A stretch of 64,000 nt of DNA from Pseudomonas oryzae (GTDB taxonomy: Bacteria > Pseudomonadota > Gammaproteobacteria > Pseudomonadales > Pseudomonadaceae): assembly GCF_900104805.1 (NCBI RefSeq), contig NZ_LT629751.1, forward strand, positions 682,001 through 746,000, given 5' to 3'. Below the pieces are notes generated by a model that saw only the letters and a program-made list of their open reading frames with translations, did not search any database and was not told the origin of the DNA. The translations under genes were made by a program, and so were the position numbers. Below, one piece after another: positions 7,740 to 17,394 of this stretch (the first letter of the stretch is position 1; each line of letters starts with the position of its first letter).

Positions 7740-8728
7740 GCCGGTTGCCCGCAGACATCCTGACGGGCGGGGCGAGCGACGGCCGCGCCGTTCTTCAGTG
7801 CGACAATCTCGGCGAGCAGCGACAGGGCGATCTCCGGCGGCGTGTGGCTGCCGATCGGCAGGCCGATCGGGCCGTGCAGGCGGGCGATGTCGGTGGCCGG
7901 CAAACCGAGGCTGGCCAGCCGTTCGCGGCGCCTGGCGCTGTTGAGCCGCGAGCCGAGCGCGCCGACGTAGAAGGCCCGCGAGCCGAGTGCGGTGAGCAGG
8001 GCCATGTCGTCCAGGCGCGGATCATGGGTGAGCGCGACTATGGCGGTGCGCTCGTCGGGCGCGATGGCCAGCACGGCGTCGTCCGGCATGCCGGGAACGA
8101 AGCGCGCGTGGTCGTCCGCCCAGCCGTGGGCGAACTCCTCGCGCGGATCGCAGACCAGCACCTCGAAGTCGAGCATCCGCGCCATCGCGCTGACGTAGCG
8201 CGACAGCTGGCCGGCGCCGATCAGCAGCAGACGCCAGCGCGGGCCGTACACCGCGCGCAGGCGCGCGCCGTCGAACTGCAGCGTCTCGGTGGGTACGGCG
8301 TCGTGCAGGGTCACCCGGCCGCTGGCCAGTTCCAGCTCGCGGGCCACCAGCCGATGTGCCGCGCAGCGCGCTAGCAGCTCCTCGACCCAGGCGCAGTCGG
8401 CGACCTCCTCCTCGGTCAGGCGCAGGGTGCCGCCGCAGGGTAGGCCGAAGCGCGCCGCTTCCTCGCGGCTGACCCCGTAGGTCAGCAGTTGCACGCCGGC
8501 GGTGGCGCGCGCCGCGCGGCCGTCGCGCAGGCGCGCGAGCAGGTCGTCCTCGATGCAGCCGCCGGACACCGAGCCGACCAGCAGGCCGTCGCCGCGCACG
8601 GCGAGCATGGCGCCCGGCGGACGCGGCGCGCTGCCCCAGGTCTGCACCACGGTGTACAGCAGCACACGCTGGCCGGCGCGGCGCCAGGCCAGCACGCGGT
8701 CGAGCACGTCGAAGTCGACGCTGTCCAT
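7736..8728 (-). CDS. XdhC/CoxI family molybdoenzyme maturation factor
   Basis: 330 residues with the two-domain XdhC layout. The N-terminal domain has GSAPRPPGAMLAV and SVSGGCIEDDL. The C-terminal Rossmann domain contains LLIGAGQLSRY and a HDPRLDD segment, ending in PIGLPIGSHTPPEIALS. XdhC proteins deliver sulfurated molybdenum cofactor to xanthine-dehydrogenase-family enzymes in the cytoplasm. The frame runs upstream to 8809, but ATG 8728 begins at the last base of the preceding stop (TGATG), so that start is chosen. It is flanked by the large molybdopterin subunit and the MocA-like gene. Confidence 0.92.
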   Translation of the reverse strand: MDSVDFDVLDRVLAWRRAGQRVLLYTVVQTWGSAPRPPGAMLAVRGDGLLVGSVSGGCIEDDLLARLRDGRAARATAGVQLLTYGVSREEAARFGLPCGGTLRLTEEEVADCAWVEELLARCAAHRLVARELELASGRVTLHDAVPTETLQFDGARLRAVYGPRWRLLLIGAGQLSRYVSAMARMLDFEVLVCDPREEFAHGWADDHARFVPGMPDDAVLAIAPDERTAIVALTHDPRLDDMALLTALGSRAFYVGALGSRLNSARRRERLASLGLPATDIARLHGPIGLPIGSHTPPEIALSLLAEIVALKNGAAVARPARQDVCGQPA

Positions 8729-11058
8729 CAGACCTTCCAGTCCATCAGCTGGTTGCGGATCGGCAGCTCGCGGATGCGCTTGCCGGTGGCGGCGAAGATG
8801 GCGTTGCACAGCGCCGGAGCGATCGGCGGCACGCCCGGTTCGCCGACGCCGCCCAGCGGCACCTCGCCCTCGGGGCGCATCAGGTGCACGGCGATCTCGC
8901 GCGGCGCCAGCGGCATGCGCGCCACCTGGTAGTTGTGCAGGTTGCTCTGCTCGACACGGCCCTGGTGGAAGCTGATCTCGCCGAGCGCGGCGTTGCTCAG
9001 GCCCATCACGCAGGCCCCCTCCATCTGCGCGCGGACACGCTCGGGGTTGACCACCGGGCCGCAGTCCACCGCCATGGTCGCCTTGTTGACGATCAGCACG
9101 CCGTCGGTACGCACCTCGACGTCCAGCACCACCGCCACGTAGCTGACGAAGCTGTAATGCACCGCCAGGCCCAGGCCGTGCCCCGGCGGTAGCTGCTGGC
9201 CCCAGCCGGCCTGGCGGGTGGCCTCCTCGATCACCGCGCGCAGGCGCCCGGTATCGAGCGGATAGAGGCTGGGCGACTCGCCGTAGTTGGTGGTGTCGGC
9301 GAGCAGGGCCGGATCGATCTTGCGTGGCGAGCCGATCAGTTCGAGCAGGAAGTCGCGATGGTCACGGCCGGCCGCCGCCGCCAGCTCGGCGACGAAGCTC
9401 TGGATGGCGAAGGCGTGGGGGATGTTGACCACCGAGCGATACCAGCCGACCCGGGTATGCACGGCCGCCTCGGGATTCTCCTGGCGCAGGTTGGGGATGC
9501 GCCAGGGCAGGCCGACGAAGCCCATGCCCAGCTCGAAGGGCTGCAGGTTGCGCGCCTGCGGCCCGAACAGCGCTCCGATGCTCGGTGCCACGCTGCGGTG
9601 CAGCCAGGCGCTGGCCTGGCCCTTGTCGTCGAGGGCGCCGCGCAGGTACTGCACCGACACGGTATGGAAATAGGAGTGCTGCAGATCGTCCTCGCGGGTC
9701 CACTGCACGCGCACGTGGCGCCCGGGGAACTCCCTGGCCAGCAGCGCCGCCTCGATGATGAAGTCGGGCTTGGACTTGCGGCCGAAACCGCCGCCGAGCA
9801 GGGTGACGTTGAGCGTCACCTGCGCGAAGGGAATGCCCAGGCGTTCGGCGATGCGCTGGCGTGCCGCCTGCGGCGCCTGGCTGGGGGCCCACACCTCGCA
9901 GGCGCCGTCGGTGAAGATGGCGGTGGCCACCGGCGGCTCCATCGGCGCCTGGGCCAGGTGCGGCAGATAGTACTCGGCCTCGAGCACCTGCTTGCCCTTC
10001 TTGAACGCGGTATCCACGCTGCCCATGCTGCGCAGGCGCTTGCCCGGCGCCCGCGCGGCCTTGCTCAGCTCCTGGCGGTAGGTATGCGAGTCGTAGCCGG
10101 CGTTGGCGCCATCGTCCCATTCCAGCTGGAGAGCCTCGCGGCCCCGGATCGCCGCCCAGGTGTTGCTGGCCACCACGGCGAGGCCGCCGAGCGGCTGGAA
10201 CTCCGAGGGCAGGGGCGTGGCGCTGATCTCCACCACCCGGAGCACCCCGGGGACCTGCAGCGCGGCGCTGGCGTCGTGGCTCTTCAGGGTGCCGCCGTAC
10301 ACCGGCGGGCGGGCGATCACCGCGTAGAGCATGTTGTCGAAGCGCACGTCGGCGCCGAATACCGCGCGGCCGCGGACGATGTCTGCTCCGTCGATGGCGC
10401 GGTTGGAGTCCTTGCCGATGTAGCGGAATTCCTCGGCCTTCTTCAGCCGCAGCTTGTTGCGCGGCGGCACCTCCAGCGCCGCCGCGGCCTCGGCCAGCGC
10501 ACCGTAGCCCAGGCTGCGTCCGCTCGGTACGTGCAGCACCTGGTGGCCCGCGGCGCGGCACTCGGCCAGTGGCACCTGCCACTGGTTGGCCGCGGCCTGC
10601 TCGAGCATCTGCCGGGCGGCGGCACCGCAGCGGCGCAGCGGGGCGAACCAGTGGCGCATGCTGCGCGAGCCGTCGGTGTCCTGGTTGCCGAAACGTTCCT
10701 CGTCGCCTGGCGCCTGCACCACGCGCATCATCTCCCAGTCCGCTTCCAGCTCGTCGGCCACCACCATGGCCAGGCTGGTGCGCACGCCCTGGCCCATCTC
10801 GGCGCGGTGGCAGACGAAGGTCACCAGACCATCGGCGGCGATGCTGAGGAACACCTTGGGGTTGTCGACCCAACCGTGCGGCATGGCGTCGGCGCCGAAG
10901 GCGTTCCTCTTGCTGGCGGCGAAGGCCTCGGGCATGCCCCAGCTGGCAGCGACCACCAACGCACCGGTGGCGGCGATGCCCTTGAGGAAGCCGCGACGAC
11001 TGAGGTTGACGACCACCAGCTCGTCGCGTTCGGGTGCGTCCTGCTCGTGCTGGCTCAT
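8728..11058 (-). CDS. Molybdopterin-binding subunit of aldehyde/isoquinoline oxidoreductase type (IorB-like), Tat-exported
   Basis: 776 residues from ATG 11058, whose start overlaps the stop of the 2Fe-2S subunit gene (ATGA). A twin-arginine signal is evident: SRRGFLK at 20-26, a hydrophobic stretch at 28-40, and a cleavage-like AFA at 45-47. The mature part has molybdopterin-subunit motifs, including GGGFGRKSKPDF, EMGQGVRTSLAM, and the C-terminal PLGGVGEPGVPPIAPAL with the glutamate expected at the molybdenum. The domain arrangement matches isoquinoline 1-oxidoreductase beta rather than xanthine dehydrogenase. The holoenzyme would oxidise an aldehyde or N-heterocycle in the periplasm and pass electrons to a carrier. 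There is no FAD subunit or cytochrome subunit next to it. The substrate is unknown. Confidence 0.92.
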   Translation of the reverse strand: MSQHEQDAPERDELVVVNLSRRGFLKGIAATGALVVAASWGMPEAFAASKRNAFGADAMPHGWVDNPKVFLSIAADGLVTFVCHRAEMGQGVRTSLAMVVADELEADWEMMRVVQAPGDEERFGNQDTDGSRSMRHWFAPLRRCGAAARQMLEQAAANQWQVPLAECRAAGHQVLHVPSGRSLGYGALAEAAAALEVPPRNKLRLKKAEEFRYIGKDSNRAIDGADIVRGRAVFGADVRFDNMLYAVIARPPVYGGTLKSHDASAALQVPGVLRVVEISATPLPSEFQPLGGLAVVASNTWAAIRGREALQLEWDDGANAGYDSHTYRQELSKAARAPGKRLRSMGSVDTAFKKGKQVLEAEYYLPHLAQAPMEPPVATAIFTDGACEVWAPSQAPQAARQRIAERLGIPFAQVTLNVTLLGGGFGRKSKPDFIIEAALLAREFPGRHVRVQWTREDDLQHSYFHTVSVQYLRGALDDKGQASAWLHRSVAPSIGALFGPQARNLQPFELGMGFVGLPWRIPNLRQENPEAAVHTRVGWYRSVVNIPHAFAIQSFVAELAAAAGRDHRDFLLELIGSPRKIDPALLADTTNYGESPSLYPLDTGRLRAVIEEATRQAGWGQQLPPGHGLGLAVHYSFVSYVAVVLDVEVRTDGVLIVNKATMAVDCGPVVNPERVRAQMEGACVMGLSNAALGEISFHQGRVEQSNLHNYQVARMPLAPREIAVHLMRPEGEVPLGGVGEPGVPPIAPALCNAIFAATGKRIRELPIRNQLMDWKV

Positions 11059-11525
11059 GCCTGTGCCTCCTGCAGCTTGCCGGCCGCGCTCTGGATGGCC
11101 GCGCGGATGCGCGTGTAGGTGCCGCAGCGGCAGATGTTGCCGACCATCGCCGCCTTGATCTGGCCGTCGTCGGGATTGCGGTTGCCCCTGAGCAGCGCGG
11201 TGGCGGCCATGATCTGCCCGCCCTGGCAGTAGCCGCACTGGGCCACGGCATGCTCCAGCCAGGCCTGCTGGACCACCTTGCCCACCGGGTCTTCGTGCAG
11301 CGCCTCGATGGTGGTGACCCGTTTGCCGAGCGCCTGGCCGACCGAAGTGAGACAGCCGCGCACGGCCTGGCCGTCGAGGTGCAGTGTGCAGGCGCCGCAC
11401 TGCCCCATGCCGCAGCCGAACTTGGTGCCGGTGTAGCCGACGACGTCGCGCAGCGCCCACAGCAGGGGCATCTCCTCGGGGACATCGAGCTGGTGATCCG
11501 TACCGTTCAGGTTGAGGGTGATCAT
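11055..11525 (-). CDS. 2Fe-2S subunit of molybdo-hydroxylase (IorA-like)
   Basis: 156 residues, the small subunit of the enzyme above. The plant-type 2Fe-2S cluster ligands are in CGMGQCGAC (about 38-46) plus a cysteine near 58. The second cluster uses CGYCQGG and CRCGTY in the helical C-terminal domain. There is no Tat signal of its own, so export would depend on the partner subunit, as known for this enzyme group. First gene of the iorA-iorB-xdhC-mocA operon; every junction downstream overlaps by one to four bases, indicating coupled translation. Confidence 0.93.
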   Translation of the reverse strand: MITLNLNGTDHQLDVPEEMPLLWALRDVVGYTGTKFGCGMGQCGACTLHLDGQAVRGCLTSVGQALGKRVTTIEALHEDPVGKVVQQAWLEHAVAQCGYCQGGQIMAATALLRGNRNPDDGQIKAAMVGNICRCGTYTRIRAAIQSAAGKLQEAQA

Positions 11526-11663
11526 CGCCGCATTATCCTTGTGGTGGTCACGGTGCTGTCGCGGCAGGGGAGCTGTCAGCAGTAGGCGCCGGTCGACAGA
11601 CGGTCGAGTGAGACTTTAGCCCAATCGGGGGGCGCAACGTCGAGAGGCAAATGCTGCAAATGC

Positions 11664-11692
11664 AAAACGCCGCCGGTGGGGCCGGCGGCGTT
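11664..11692 (-). terminator. Terminator after atzF
   Basis: On the minus strand an 11-bp stem AACGCCGCCGG/CCGGCGGCGTT with a five-base loop is followed by TTTT. It lies about 27 bp beyond the atzF stop (11719) and separates the guanidine operon from the molybdo-hydroxylase operon, whose promoter must lie between about 11526 and 11663. Confidence 0.85.
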
Positions 11693-11718
11693 GCGGGTGC
11701 ACATTGTGAGGCTGGTGA

Positions 11719-13524
11719 TCAGCGGGACTGCAGCCAGGCCCGCCAGCCGCCGAAATGGCTGATGTCCTCGGCGCCCACCAGGCCGTAGCCGTCGCAGATG
11801 AAGCCGGTTTCCCAGCGGCCGTCTTCCAGCTCGACCTTGCCCAGCCCCAGCGGCGCCGGGATGCCGGCGAGGAAGGAGCTCAGCTCGCGGCTGGGCAGTT
11901 CCCAGACCTCCACGGCGATGGCCGCGCCGCCTTCGCCGACGCGGACCATGCCCGGGCGCAGCGGCGGGCCGCCGGCCAGCGCGTACAGTTTGTAATGGGG
12001 CGCGCTGCGGGTGGCCTCGACCAGCCGGCCGCCGCGCTGGACGAGTTGCCAGTTGAGCGGCAGGCCGGCCAGATGCGCGCCGCATACCACCACGCGGGCC
12101 AGGTCGTTGCGTGCCGGGGTCGCCGGTGCCGGCAGGTCGAGGGCGCGGCCGCCGGCCAGCGGCAGGGCGTGCCGGCGCTGCACGGCGTCGGCCAGGCCGA
12201 GCAGGTACTGGTCGGTGAAGGCGCGGCCGAACAGGGTCACGCCCCACGGCAGGCCGTTGGCCATGACCCCGCTGGGTACCGCCACCGCCGTGTAGTCCAG
12301 CAGGTTCATGAAGTTGGTGTACCAGCCCAGCTCGGAGTTGCGCAGCACCGGTTCCGCGTGCAGCTCGGCCAGGGTCACCGGGCGGCCGATGGTCGGGGTG
12401 AGCACGCAGTCCAGCTCGGCGAGGATGCGGTCGCACTGCGCCTTGAGCGCCTGCAGGCGGTACTGGGCGCGGAACGCCTCGACCGCCGTGGCGCCGGGCG
12501 CCTGGGCCAGCACCGCACGGATCACCGGCAGCACCGCCTCGGGCTCGCGCTCGACCAGCTCGCCGGCCACGCTGTAGCGCTCGGCCACCCACGGCCCCTC
12601 GTAGAGCAGCCGCGCGGCTTCGAGGAAGGGCGAAAAATCGATCTCCACCGGCGTGCCGCCCAGGCTTTCCAGCTGGTGTATGGCGGCGGCGAACTGCAGC
12701 GGGCCTTCGCTGCAGCCGAAGAACCGCAGGTCCTGTGTGCGCGGCACGCCGAAGCGGAACGGGCGCGGCGCGCCGAAGGCCGAGGCGTCGTTCCACAGCG
12801 GGTTGGCGCGGCTGTAGTCGTCGCGCGGATCGAACCTGGCGGTCAGCGCCAGCAGTTGGCTGGCCTCGCGGGCGGTGGCGGTGAAGAAGGTTACGCAATC
12901 CAGCGTGCGGCAGGCCGGCACCACCCCGGCGGTGGAGATCAGCCCCTTGGTCGCCTTGAGGCCGACCAGGTTGTTCAGCGCCGCCGGCACCCGGCCGCTG
13001 CCGGCGGTGTCGGTGCCGAGGGCGAAGCTGGCCAGGCCCAGCGCCACCGCCAGCGCCGAGCCGGAGCTGGAGCCGCCGGCCGGGTAGTCCGGGTGCAGGC
13101 TGTTGCGGCACGCGCCGTAGGGCGAGCGGGTGCCGTTGAGGCCGGTGGCGAACTGGTCGAGGTTGCTCTTGCCCAGCGGCACGGCGCCGAGGGCGAGCAG
13201 CTGCTCGACGATGGTGGCGCTTTGCTGCGGCACATAGGCGAAGGCCGGGCAGGCGGCCGTCGTGGGAATCCCGGCCAGGTCGATGTTGTCCTTGATGGCG
13301 AAGGGCACGCCGTACAGCGGCAGCTCCGCCGGACTCCTGCCGTCGAGGGCGGCCAGATAGGGTTCCAGCTCCTCGGCGCTGAGCAGGTGGATGAATAGCC
13401 TGAATTCCGGGTTGAGCTGGGCGGCCCGCTCGCGCAGCGCGGCGAGCAGCTCGCGCGGGGTGGTGCGGCCGTCGAGATAGGCGGCGCGCAGGGCGTCGAG
13501 GCGCAGGTCGAATGGATGGTGCAT
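11719..13524 (-). CDS. atzF: Allophanate hydrolase AtzF
   Basis: 601 residues, the usual length. ATG 13524 has AAGGAAACCGACC before it; the frame is open 47 codons further up, but the upstream codons are repeat-derived. The amidase-signature triad is visible: Lys78 in FAIKDN, cis-Ser152 in GGSSSGS, and Ser176 in TDTAGSGR, at a constant offset of 13 from the positions I recall for AtzF of Pseudomonas ADP. The C-terminal about 130 residues form the second AtzF domain. It converts allophanate to two ammonia and two carbon dioxide, the last step after carboxylation and deimination of guanidine. It is the terminal gene of the operon, 163 bp behind the carboxylase with a palindromic repeat in the gap. 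Confidence 0.95.
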   Translation of the reverse strand: MHHPFDLRLDALRAAYLDGRTTPRELLAALRERAAQLNPEFRLFIHLLSAEELEPYLAALDGRSPAELPLYGVPFAIKDNIDLAGIPTTAACPAFAYVPQQSATIVEQLLALGAVPLGKSNLDQFATGLNGTRSPYGACRNSLHPDYPAGGSSSGSALAVALGLASFALGTDTAGSGRVPAALNNLVGLKATKGLISTAGVVPACRTLDCVTFFTATAREASQLLALTARFDPRDDYSRANPLWNDASAFGAPRPFRFGVPRTQDLRFFGCSEGPLQFAAAIHQLESLGGTPVEIDFSPFLEAARLLYEGPWVAERYSVAGELVEREPEAVLPVIRAVLAQAPGATAVEAFRAQYRLQALKAQCDRILAELDCVLTPTIGRPVTLAELHAEPVLRNSELGWYTNFMNLLDYTAVAVPSGVMANGLPWGVTLFGRAFTDQYLLGLADAVQRRHALPLAGGRALDLPAPATPARNDLARVVVCGAHLAGLPLNWQLVQRGGRLVEATRSAPHYKLYALAGGPPLRPGMVRVGEGGAAIAVEVWELPSRELSSFLAGIPAPLGLGKVELEDGRWETGFICDGYGLVGAEDISHFGGWRAWLQSR

Positions 13525-13561
13525 GGTCGGTTTCCTTGTTCCGGTCGTGCCATGGCACGGC

Positions 13562-13615
13562 GTAGGGTGCGCCGTGCGCACCCATGAATCTGGTGGTGCG
13601 CATGGCGCACCATAC
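13562..13615. repeat. Palindromic repeat, TGCGCC/GGCGCA family
   Basis: Arms 13562-13582 (GTAGGGTGCGCC...) and 13595-13615 (...GGCGCACCATAC) are inverted and near identical. This is the same family as 20498-20554 and 47887-47940. It lies between the carboxylase and atzF genes. Confidence 0.85.
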
Positions 13616-13687
13616 GGTTGTCTCGGCGCTCCGATGGCTCCCACGCGGACGGTTCGACGTCTCAACGTGGGAACGATCAGCAGCGAC

Positions 13688-16600
13688 TTATGCCTCCTCG
13701 AGCACCACCACCCGCTGGCCGGCGCGCACCGGCGAGCCGGGCTGCACGCGGACCTCGCGGACCACGCCGCCGACCGGGGCGGTGAGGGGGATCTCCATCT
13801 TCATCGACTCGAGGATCACCAGCACGTCGCCGGCCGCGACCGTTTCGCCCTCGCTCACCTGCACCTGCCAGAGGTTGCCGGCGATGTGGCTGTCGATACC
13901 GTGCTGGCCGGCGCCGAGCGGGCTGTCCTCGCCCAGATCCGGGCCGACTTCCTCCACCTCGAAGTGCGCCTGGCCGGAGTCGATCCAGCGCTGGCGCTCG
14001 GCGGCGAAGGCGCCGCGCTGCTGGGCGCGGAACGCGGCGATGCCCTCGGCTTCGTCCTGGAGGAACTGCTGGTAGTCGGCCAGCGCCAGTTCGCTGTCCT
14101 CGATGCGCAGCTCGAAACGGCCGAGCGGGAAGTCGCGGCGGATACGCAGCAGCTCGTCGGCGGACACCGGGTAGAAGCGGATCTGGTCGAAGAAGCGCAG
14201 CAGCCAGGGCTTGCCGCGGAAGGCTTCGACCTCGCGGTAGCGGTTCCACATCTGCAGGGTGCGGCCGACGAACTGGTAGCCGCCGGGGCCTTCCATGCCG
14301 TACACGCACATGTAGGCGCCGCCGATGCCCACCGAGTTCTCCGCGGTCCAGGTGCGCGCCGGGTTGTACTTGGTGGTCACCAGGCGGTGGCGCGGATCGA
14401 GCGGGGTGGCCACCGGCGCGCCGAGATAGACGTCGCCGAGGCCCATCACCAGGTAGCTGGCGTCGAATACCGTGCGGTACACCGCGTCGAGGTTGGGCAG
14501 GTCGTTGATCCGGCGGATGAACTCCAGGTTGCTCGGGCACCAGGGCGCGTCCTTGCGCACCGTGGTCATGTACTTGTCGATCGCCAGCTGGCAGGCCGGG
14601 TCGTCCCAGGACAGCGGCAGGTGGACGATGCGCGACGGCACCTTCAGATCCTGCGCGGCGCACACCGCGTCCCACAGGCCGGCGACCGTCTCCAGCAGCA
14701 CGGCCAGCGGCAGGGTTTCCGGCTGGTAGTGCACCTGCAGCGAGCGGATGCCGGGCGTCAGGTCGATCACCCCGGCGAGGTCCTTCGCCTGCAGCGCCTG
14801 CATCAGCGCATGGCCGCGAAAGCGCAGCACCAGGTCCAACTCCGGTGCGCCGATCTCCAGCAAGAGGTGGGTGTCGCCGGACAGGCGGGCGACCAGGCGG
14901 GTGTCGTCACTACCGAGGTCGAGGACGATGGGAGTTGTAGGGGCGCATTCATTCGCCGCTTTTGCAGCCTCGATGTAGGCGAATGAATTCGCCCCTACTT
15001 CATCGCGGCGGGCCTTGGCCAGTTCGCGGGCGGTTTCCAGGCTGACCGGCACGAAGCGCAGCTTGTCGCCGGCCTTGAGCTGGCCGAGCTGCCAGAGGTC
15101 GGCCTCGATCACCGTCACCGGGCAGACGAAACCGCCCAGGCTCGGCCCGTCCGGGCCGAGGATCACCGGCATGTCGCCGGTAAAGTCCACCGCGCCGATC
15201 GCATACGGGTTGTCGTGGATGTTCGACGGATGCAGGCCGGCCTCGCCGCCGCTGTCGCGCACCCACTCGGGTTTCGGCCCGATCAGGCGCACGCCGGTGC
15301 GGCTGGAGTTGAAGTGCACTTCCCAGTCGCTGGCGAGGAAGGTGTCGATGTAGGCCGGGGTGAAGTACTCCGGCGCGCCGTGCGGGCCGTAGATCACGCG
15401 GATCTCGCGCACGGCGGGCAGCGGCGCGCACAGCTCGGCGGCCAGCGCGGCGCCGGCGCTGGCGTCGGCCAGCGGCGCCAGGTGCAGCACGTCGCCGGCG
15501 CGCAGCGCGCGGCCGCCGTGGCCGCCGAACTGGCCGAGGGTGAAGGTGCTCTTGCTGCCCAGATAGTCCGGCAGCTGCAGGCCGCCGCGCACGCAGAGAT
15601 AGGAGCGCGCGCCACTCCCCGCGATGGTGCCGAGGCTCAGGGTGGCGCCGGAGGGGACGAACAGCGCGGTATGCATCGGCTGTTCGATGCCGTCGAGCTG
15701 CACCGGAATGGCCGCGCCGGTCACCGCCACCACCGCGTCGGTGTTGAAGCGCAGCAGCGGGCCGCTCATGGTGATTTCCAGGCCGGCGGCGCCTTCGGCA
15801 TTGCCGAGCAGGCGGTTGCCCAGGCGCAGGGCGCGGTCGTCCATCGGCCCCGACGGCGGCACGCCGACCGCCCAGTAGCCGAGGCGGCCGGGGAAGTCCT
15901 GCACGGTGGTCTGGGTGCCGGCGCTGAGCACCTCGAAGGTGCTGGCGCGGTAGGCGAGGCCTTCCAGGCAACGGGTCCAGGGCGAGCCGCTGGCGAAGGG
16001 CGCATCCTGGATGATCTGCCGCAGGTAGTCGCGGTTGGTTTCCACGCCGTACAGCAGCGAGTCGGCCAGCGCCTGGTCCAGTGCGGCGCGGGCCTCGTCC
16101 CGAGTGGGCGCCCAGGCGATGACCTTGGCGATCATCGGGTCGAAGTAGGGCGGAATCTCGCAGCCGGCCTCGACCCAGGTGTCGATGCGCAGGCTCCGGC
16201 CGTCGGCCGCCGGGAAGTCCACCGCGGTGAGCAGGCCGGGGCTGGGCTGGAAGTCGCGGCCCGGGTCCTCGGCGTACAGGCGCGCCTGGATGGCGTGGCC
16301 GCTGGGCGCGAGGGTCTTGGCCAGCTCGGCGAGCGGCGCCAGCGTGCCGGCGGCCAGCTCGATCATCCAGCGCACCAGATCGACGCCCCACACCTGCTCG
16401 GTGACGCCGTGCTCGACCTGCAGGCGGGTGTTCACTTCGAGGAAGTAGAAGCGCTGGGCCGCGCTGTCGTAGACGAACTCGACGGTCCCGGCGCTGCGGT
16501 AGTTGACCGCCTTGGCCAGCTTGATCGCCGCGGCGCAGAGTTCCTCGGCCATGCCGGCCGGCAGGTTGGGCGCCGGGGTTTCCTCCAGCACCTTCTGGTT

Positions 16601-17299
16601 GCGCCGCTGCACCGAGCAGTCGCGCACGCCCAGGGCGAGCACCTCGCCGGCGCCGTCGCCGAACACCTGCACTTCCAGGTGGCGGGCGCGCTCGATGTAC
16701 TTCTCGATGAACACGCCCGAGTCGCTGAAGTTGTTCTGACCGAGGCGCTTGACCGCCTCGAAGGCCTCGGAGAGTTCCGCGGCCGAGCGGCACACGCGCA
16801 TGCCGATGCCGCCGCCGCCGGCGGTGCTCTTGAGCATCACCGGGTAGCCGACCGTTTCGCCCGCAGCCAGCGCCGCGTCGAGGCTTTCCAGCAGTTCGGT
16901 GCCTTCGAGCAGCGGCACGCCGTGCTGTTTGGCCAGCGCGCGGGCGGTGTGCTTGAGGCCGAACACCCGCAGTTGCTCCGGGGTGGGGCCGACGAAGGCG
17001 ATGCCGGCGGCCTCGCAGGCCTCGGCGAAGGCGGCGTTCTCGGAGAGGAAGCCGTAGCCGGGGTGGATGGCCTGGGCGCCGCTCTGCTTGGCCGCGGCGA
17101 GGATCTTGTCCACCACCAGGTAGGTGGCGGAGGCCGGGCCTTCGCCGAGGCTGAACGACTCGTCGGCCTGCCGGATATGCAGGCTGGCGGCGTCGGCTTC
17201 GGAGTAGACGGCCACGCCGCCTACGCGCAGTTCGTGGAGGGTGCGCAGGATGCGGCAGGCGATGGCGCCGCGGTTGGCGATCAGGAGTTTGTCGAACAT
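13688..17299 (-). CDS. uca: Urea carboxylase-family biotin carboxylase, probably a guanidine carboxylase
   Basis: 1203 residues. Order: biotin carboxylase (1-450, with GGGGIGMRV in the ATP-grasp and EVNTRLQVEHGVTE), carboxyltransferase part of KipA/AHS2 type (about 460-765), KipI/AHS1 part (about 790-1070), and a biotinyl domain with ESMKME, biotin lysine near 1167. MFDKLLIANRG from ATG 17299 is the family N-terminus; the frame extends 18 codons upstream without similarity. No good ribosome site precedes it. By homology it is urea carboxylase, but the guanidine-I riboswitch at the operon head and the two DUF1989 partners match the guanidine carboxylase / carboxyguanidine deiminase pathway. 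Residues about 768-788, in the AHS2-AHS1 linker, are encoded by a palindromic repeat (14937-14998). Confidence 0.93.
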   Translation of the reverse strand: MFDKLLIANRGAIACRILRTLHELRVGGVAVYSEADAASLHIRQADESFSLGEGPASATYLVVDKILAAAKQSGAQAIHPGYGFLSENAAFAEACEAAGIAFVGPTPEQLRVFGLKHTARALAKQHGVPLLEGTELLESLDAALAAGETVGYPVMLKSTAGGGGIGMRVCRSAAELSEAFEAVKRLGQNNFSDSGVFIEKYIERARHLEVQVFGDGAGEVLALGVRDCSVQRRNQKVLEETPAPNLPAGMAEELCAAAIKLAKAVNYRSAGTVEFVYDSAAQRFYFLEVNTRLQVEHGVTEQVWGVDLVRWMIELAAGTLAPLAELAKTLAPSGHAIQARLYAEDPGRDFQPSPGLLTAVDFPAADGRSLRIDTWVEAGCEIPPYFDPMIAKVIAWAPTRDEARAALDQALADSLLYGVETNRDYLRQIIQDAPFASGSPWTRCLEGLAYRASTFEVLSAGTQTTVQDFPGRLGYWAVGVPPSGPMDDRALRLGNRLLGNAEGAAGLEITMSGPLLRFNTDAVVAVTGAAIPVQLDGIEQPMHTALFVPSGATLSLGTIAGSGARSYLCVRGGLQLPDYLGSKSTFTLGQFGGHGGRALRAGDVLHLAPLADASAGAALAAELCAPLPAVREIRVIYGPHGAPEYFTPAYIDTFLASDWEVHFNSSRTGVRLIGPKPEWVRDSGGEAGLHPSNIHDNPYAIGAVDFTGDMPVILGPDGPSLGGFVCPVTVIEADLWQLGQLKAGDKLRFVPVSLETARELAKARRDEVGANSFAYIEAAKAANECAPTTPIVLDLGSDDTRLVARLSGDTHLLLEIGAPELDLVLRFRGHALMQALQAKDLAGVIDLTPGIRSLQVHYQPETLPLAVLLETVAGLWDAVCAAQDLKVPSRIVHLPLSWDDPACQLAIDKYMTTVRKDAPWCPSNLEFIRRINDLPNLDAVYRTVFDASYLVMGLGDVYLGAPVATPLDPRHRLVTTKYNPARTWTAENSVGIGGAYMCVYGMEGPGGYQFVGRTLQMWNRYREVEAFRGKPWLLRFFDQIRFYPVSADELLRIRRDFPLGRFELRIEDSELALADYQQFLQDEAEGIAAFRAQQRGAFAAERQRWIDSGQAHFEVEEVGPDLGEDSPLGAGQHGIDSHIAGNLWQVQVSEGETVAAGDVLVILESMKMEIPLTAPVGGVVREVRVQPGSPVRAGQRVVVLEEA
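14937..14998. repeat. GAATTCATTCGCC-family palindrome inside a coding sequence
   Basis: Inverted arms of 21 bp at 14937-14957 and 14978-14998 differ at one position. The same arms occur in three intergenic copies (50157-50212, 56105-56193, 60189-60245). Here it sits within the carboxylase gene and is read through in frame. Confidence 0.9.
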
Positions 17300-17394
17300 G
17301 GAGGAGGCCACCATGCAGTGGCGGGTCGTCCCGCCGGAAATCTTCTGCACCACGGTCGTCCGTGGTTGGTATTCGGTGCCAGCCGATGGCGTGG

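Noticed and set aside
9358-11118. Long plus-strand ORFs antisense to the molybdo-hydroxylase, carboxylase and nrdJa genes
   Set aside because: Shadow frames produced by high GC; low-complexity Ala/Arg/Gly/His content and no homology pattern.
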